Shown here: positions 19,601 to 21,416 of the stretch, piece after piece
Position numbering within the stretch: the first letter of the stretch is position 1
Layout: each line of letters opens with the position of its first letter
NCBI GenBank assembly: GCA_028565635.1
Contig: JAOXYB010101826.1
Coordinates: 1-21,416 of the forward strand
Length of the DNA: 21,416 nucleotides
Origin: Phoronis ovalis
Lineage: Eukaryota > Phoronida > Phoronidae
Direction: 5' to 3'
Position numbers and translations under genes: made by a program
Notes under the pieces: generated by a model
Told to the model about the DNA's origin: nothing
Seen by the model: only the letters and a program-made list of their open reading frames with translations
Databases searched by the model: none

Positions 19601-21313
19601 AGCCCCAGACAGCAGTGTAATAATTTTAAGTTTAATTCTGCTAGTAATAAGTTTAATTCTGCTAGTTTTTTTATCTAAAAATATGCTTTAGCAAATATAT
19701 GCCCATCACATAGCTTAGGAATAAACTTGGCCACCATGACCCAGTTCACATGTCACAGTTTAAGATCAGCATTTGACCACCCTCTTTCAAAGTAGCATCT
19801 AGCCTATAACACTCACCCACCTTTCACAAATCCACATTTCAATCAGTTATGCAGCATCTTCCAACTCACCCACCTATGACCTTATTAACCCACTTTCCAA
19901 TCATCTTTGCAGCTATAGACACACAATGTCATACAATCTTAAAAACTAACATGGCCACCAGTTGGCCATATTGGAAATGATCCAGGTCCGTCAAAGTTAC
20001 ACCTAAACTGTATTTGACTTGCATTTACCCTGTACTGAATATGAATATGAACCTGAATTGCTAAACACTGAAGCTGTTAGGCCATATTGAAAGTGAAACA
20101 GGTAAAAATCAACACTGACCTGTATTTTGACTTACATTTATGCTGGAAACTGACCTGATAAAAACTGAAGTTGTTATCACTGTGCCACAATAACGCAAGC
20201 CTACAACTGTATGCGCATGCATTTATGTGTAATGGGAAGAAAGATGACCAACTAGTGAATCTCTTAGTCCTGACTGGAGATTCGTCAGCTACACACTTAG
20301 AAATTCCTTATTATGTATATAACCAAAAAAACACTATTTTGATAATATGAACATGCTGACTTAATAACAAGGTGAAAAGTATAAGAAATGACGAATTTAT
20401 ATTTATTAAGATATTTTCATATTTTGTAACACTAGCAGTGGAAATGAGCACAAAGCTAACTTTTTTATTAATCACTACCTTAACAAATTTTTCAAATGCT
20501 ATGTACATGCACTGGCGAAACTTACGACTGGTAGTTAACTGTTCCATTTGGATACATGGGTTGTCTCCAATCAACTAACACAAAAACTGAGATCAGCACA
20601 CTCAGCCAAATAGCTATCATATTAAATAGCCACCTAAAAATGTAATTAGAATATACATCAACATGCAACAAGTATAATGCATAATGATTTCACCATTTTT
20701 AAAACTGTAAGATAAAACTTTTAAGAAGTAAAATTTTAATGTAAATAAGGTATATCATTAAATGAACTTTTCAATATTGCAAAATGTAAATAATCCATAC
20801 CAAAATTTAACAAAGAATTTTGCGAAGGGGTTTGCAAGAATTTTCTTTTGTATTTTAATATCCCACATGATATCGATTGACCAATCCATGAATTCACGAA
20901 TCTTGTTGCTGGGAGATGTACGGTCTACTTCATATTTAAATTTTTCCTTAACTTCTTCTCTAAGCACAGTCTAAAAATAACACATACAACTGATAACATA
21001 AAATACAATGCAAATCATTTATTCTACATTATAAGTTATGAAATATAGATAACATTCATATGGATTGCATGACATCACAGCTATTAGTCAAGTTAGGATA
21101 TAACAATACTGGTAATTTAATATACAATATTACACTTTTATGCACTAGGATATAGTTCTTTATGGGATGTACTACAGTCATAAATATACATTACCTTGTC
21201 CTTGACTCTAAAGTACACTTTATTTAGAATATCATTTTTAAGGATTTCAACAGATAGTGTTCCTGCCTCGTAGAATGACCAGGCCTCCTCATATAAGCTA
21301 TTTTTTACCAAAG
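10475..21313 (-). CDS. ITPR: IP3 receptor-like Ca2+ channel, C-terminal part (12 exons)
   Basis: Homologue of inositol 1,4,5-trisphosphate receptors, tetrameric ER Ca2+ release channels. Exons in coding order: 21313-21195, 20970-20801, 20633-20526, 17346-17194, 16978-16882, 16510-16387, 15201-15026, 14408-14256, 13940-13863, 13288-13169, 11688-11554, 10609-10475. All introns are GT..AG and all phases agree: 521 residues, then TGA. Seen: pre-membrane SFYEAGTLSVEIL, S1 and S2, S3-S4 ending SRVIRAVTKN, S5, a pore loop, S6 with LNVIFGIIVDTF, a zinc site (CFIC..HVKFEH), FFPLNRALSL and a C-terminal coiled coil. LNxIFG, RALSL and the long coiled coil favour IP3R over RyR. The pore lacks the GGGVGD-type filter (GLILGPFE instead). 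The IP3-binding core lies outside the window, so ligand and function are not shown. Confidence 0.9.
11101..11472 (-). mobile_element. Small TIR element with internal minisatellite, copy 2
   Basis: A 372-bp reverse-oriented copy of the element at 3096-3538, in the last intron of the channel gene. The matching blocks are collinear: GGGGGCCTATTGGGCA, then CCCTGTGGTAAATA repeats, then GGTGTGCAGCCCA and GGGGGGTACTTGACA. TGCA lies at both ends (11097-11100, 11473-11476), perhaps a short target duplication. It is about 71 bp shorter, lacking about two internal repeat units of copy 1. Confidence 0.75.
11554..11688 (-). CDS. ITPR: Channel exon 11: RALSL motif and coiled coil
   Basis: Acceptor CTTTTGTAG, donor GAAGAT|GTAAGA, 45 codons. 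YDFFPLNRALSL corresponds to the WFPRMRAMSL motif of IP3 receptors. The rest, EEKLETLMQQVAYLVSKI, has heptad spacing of Leu/Met/Val/Ile typical of the C-terminal coiled coil. Confidence 0.9.
11689..13168 (-). other. Channel intron between exons 10 and 11
   Basis: A 1.5-kb intron. Apart from the inverted repeat at 12234-12496 I found nothing definite. GGGTCCCGCCCCTTTAA at about 12720-12737 stands out against the AT-rich background and may be the end of a larger repeat, but I could not find the partner end. Confidence 0.5.
12234..12496. repeat. 263-bp inverted repeat
   Basis: The left arm starts AACACCCCTGCAGATACT and includes TTTGGCCAAAATT; the reverse complement of the right arm starts AACACCCCTATAGATACA and includes CTTGGCCAAAATT. 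The arms are about 35-40 bases with one short gap. No clear target duplication is visible, so it may be a degraded MITE or an internal part of a larger repeat. Confidence 0.5.
13169..13288 (-). CDS. ITPR: Channel exon 10: second half of the zinc site
   Basis: A phase-0 exon of 40 codons (TTTTTCAG acceptor, AATTGT|GTAAGT donor). FEHHVKFEHNQWAYLFFF supplies an H-x4-H pair (HVKFEH) and the aromatic HN.W.YL block of the post-S6 linker. NETRPNDYSALG follows where IP3 receptors carry a T.YTGPE-like turn. Confidence 0.9.
13289..13862 (-). other. Channel intron, no recognised element
   Basis: An AT-rich intron between the two zinc-site exons. It contains a short ATAAT-type microsatellite at about 13834-13855 near its 5' end. 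The open frame at 13525-13752 is on the antisense strand and has no domain features. Confidence 0.5.
13863..13940 (-). CDS. ITPR: Channel exon 9: first half of the zinc site
   Basis: A 78-nt, phase-0 exon (ATTTCAG acceptor, GGACAG|GTAAGT donor). VCFICNRSSYDF holds the C-x2-C pair of the linker domain that follows S6 in IP3 and ryanodine receptors; its His partners are in the next exon. Confidence 0.9.
14256..14408 (-). CDS. ITPR: Channel exon 8: S6 and gate
   Basis: Acceptor CTTTTTTCAG, donor AGCAAG|GTAAGT, 51 codons in phase 0. It encodes KALFDVLFFIIITTIGLNVI and FGIIVDTFSELRD. In the S6 gate the Phe is kept and the residue four positions on is Val where IP3 receptors have Ile, a conservative change. 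The Asp of VDTF and the ELRD end are also family-typical. Confidence 0.93.
14409..15025 (-). other. Intron splitting the pore loop from S6
   Basis: A 617-nt phase-0 intron between the pore-helix exon and the S6 exon. I looked for a small extra exon with a Gly-rich filter sequence and did not see one. No repeat was recognised. Confidence 0.5.
15026..15201 (-). CDS. ITPR: Channel exon 7: S5 and pore loop
   Basis: Acceptor TTTTGCAG, donor TTTGAG|GTAAGC, 176 nt. S5 is LVLVGVLGIIVFYIFALV, followed by SFAFFRDLY. The pore helix MYQCLVTIVHRGL lines up with the IP3R pore helix, but the expected glycine-rich filter is replaced by ILGPFE before the splice site. Confidence 0.92.
15202..16386 (-). other. 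Channel intron, no recognised element
   Basis: A 1.2-kb AT-rich intron between the S4 and S5 exons. No exon-like frame, terminal inverted repeat or RNA gene was recognised. Confidence 0.5.
16387..16510 (-). CDS. ITPR: Channel exon 6: S3 end and S4
   Basis: Acceptor AATTTTAG, donor AAGAATG|GTAAGT, 124 nt. It encodes FFTLSITGTIWHG (end of S3) and FSFHLLHIAQNN then LSRVIRAVTKN. The last block matches the S4-S5 region of IP3 receptors (..VIKSVTRNG). Confidence 0.9.
16882..16978 (-). CDS. ITPR: Channel exon 5: S2-S3 linker and start of S3
   Basis: Acceptor AATTTTTCAG, donor TTATATT|GTAAGT, 97 nt. It encodes a very basic, then acidic linker (RLRHRNKENKEQ) and VKFFSFKTFYYI, the start of S3. Called from splice sites, phase and position between S2 and S3. 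Confidence 0.8.
17194..17346 (-). CDS. ITPR: Channel exon 4: membrane segment S2
   Basis: Acceptor GTTTTAG, donor TGTCT|GTAAGT, 153 nt, split codons at both ends. A hydrophobic stretch IEFVLWICHNIISFCILG is S2, followed by PTLPRFSRIGQWC. It is separated from the S1 exon by a 3.2-kb intron containing a transposable element; the split Ser codon restores the frame across it. Confidence 0.85.
17817..19479. mobile_element. 1.66-kb TIR element with TA target sites (Tc1/mariner/pogo-like)
   Basis: The left end begins CGGTAATAATTCTCAA and then TTCGTACAA; the reverse complement of the right end begins CGGTAAAAATTCTCAAA and then TTCGTACAA. TA dinucleotides flank both ends (17815-17816, 19480-19481), as in Tc1/mariner-superfamily insertions. 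Subterminal zones (17830-17986 and 19340-19470) hold several copies of ATTCGTACACC or ATTCGCACACC. Repeated ATTCG-type motifs near the ends resemble pogo/Tigger termini; that comparison is from general knowledge. The interior shows no transposase domain that I recognise, so it is probably non-autonomous or decayed. Confidence 0.7.
19770..20190 (-). repeat. Reverse-oriented relative of the intergenic array
   Basis: In the S1-S2 intron. The reverse complement contains the same blocks as 7475-9320: TTCCAATATGGCCAACTGG at 19950-19975, GTACAGGGTAAATG and TCATATTCAGTACAGG at 20020-20045, and AACAACTTCAGTTTTTATC at 20157-20176. CATTGTGTGTCTATAGCTGC (19913-19933) matches the CATTGCGTCTATAGCCGC block of the array. 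It is a shorter, more decayed stretch of the same family. Confidence 0.65.
20526..20633 (-). CDS. ITPR: Channel exon 3: membrane segment S1
   Basis: Acceptor CATTTTTAG, donor CAGTC|GTAAG, 108 nt. The hydrophobic stretch FNMIAIWLSVLISVFVLV (about residues 99-116 of the assembled fragment) is S1. The luminal side that follows contains PNGTVN, with a possible N-glycosylation sequon NGT. Confidence 0.85.
20801..20970 (-). CDS. ITPR: Channel exon 2: linker to S1
   Basis: Acceptor TTTTTAG, donor TTTTG|GTATGG, 170 nt. It encodes a charged stretch with KIREFMDWSIDIMWDIKI and QKKILANPFAKFF. The W..KI..KKI..P pattern corresponds to the WQKKLRxxPVLYW region before S1 in IP3 receptors. It ends with two bases that join G of the next exon to form Trp. 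Confidence 0.85.
21195..21313 (-). CDS. ITPR: Channel exon 1 of 12 in window: pre-membrane segment
   Basis: Acceptor TTTAACAG, donor AAG|GTAATG. Two bases finish an upstream codon, then 39 codons in phase 0. It encodes WSFYEAGTLSVEILKND and VYFRVKDK, which align in order with the FYxxxTxxIEIVRxDR..xxVF block before S1 in IP3 receptors. Earlier exons are beyond the window edge. Confidence 0.82.
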
Positions 21314-21416
21314 CTGTTAAAACAAAAAAATATAAGATATAACAAGAGGTCTGCAGGTGCAGACAGATGCCCATCATATGATGTAGTTTCTGTAGTTGTA
21401 AAGCCATCTTTGTATG

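Noticed and set aside
10475-21313. Ryanodine receptor instead of IP3 receptor
   Set aside because: Some motifs are RyR-like, but LNVIFG in S6, the RALSL motif and a long coiled-coil C-terminus fit IP3 receptors better.
10475-21313. Channel pseudogene
   Set aside because: All twelve exons are open, splice sites are canonical, phases agree across every intron and the stop is at the family-typical place.

Overview
This is eukaryotic (animal) genomic DNA. It is AT-rich, its genes are split into short exons with GT..AG introns, and the introns and intergenic space are full of small repeats. The two genes and the style of repeats suggest a marine invertebrate, perhaps a lophotrochozoan such as a mollusc. 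That assignment is inference and is not proved by the window.

Two protein-coding genes converge. On the + strand (399-6606, 3' UTR to about 7130) lie the last six coding exons of a PCF11 homologue, the pre-mRNA cleavage and transcription-termination factor. They carry its two C-terminal zinc fingers and a long, poorly conserved acidic tail. On the - strand (21313 down to 10475) lie the last twelve coding exons of an inositol 1,4,5-trisphosphate receptor-like Ca2+ release channel. They cover the pre-membrane segment, S1-S6, the pore, the zinc-binding linker and the C-terminal coiled coil. I joined the exons by hand; every junction keeps the reading frame, giving 451 residues for PCF11 and 521 for the channel. 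The 5' parts of both genes lie outside the window.

The remaining sequence is mostly intron and repeats: a GC-rich interspersed repeat fragment (about 134-262); two inverted copies of one small element with terminal inverted repeats and an internal minisatellite (3096-3538 and 11101-11472); a MITE with TTA target duplications (4310-4802); a 99-bp hairpin (5029-5127); a complex tandem array between the two genes (about 7475-9320) with a reverse-oriented relative at about 19770-20190; a 263-bp inverted repeat (12234-12496); and a 1.66-kb element with TA target duplications and subterminal repeats (17817-19479).

The two genes have no evident joint function: PCF11 acts in the nucleus on mRNA 3' ends, the channel in the ER membrane. 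The most notable observation is that the channel has lost the glycine-rich selectivity-filter motif expected in IP3 and ryanodine receptors, while its S6 gate, zinc-binding residues and coiled coil are still recognisable.
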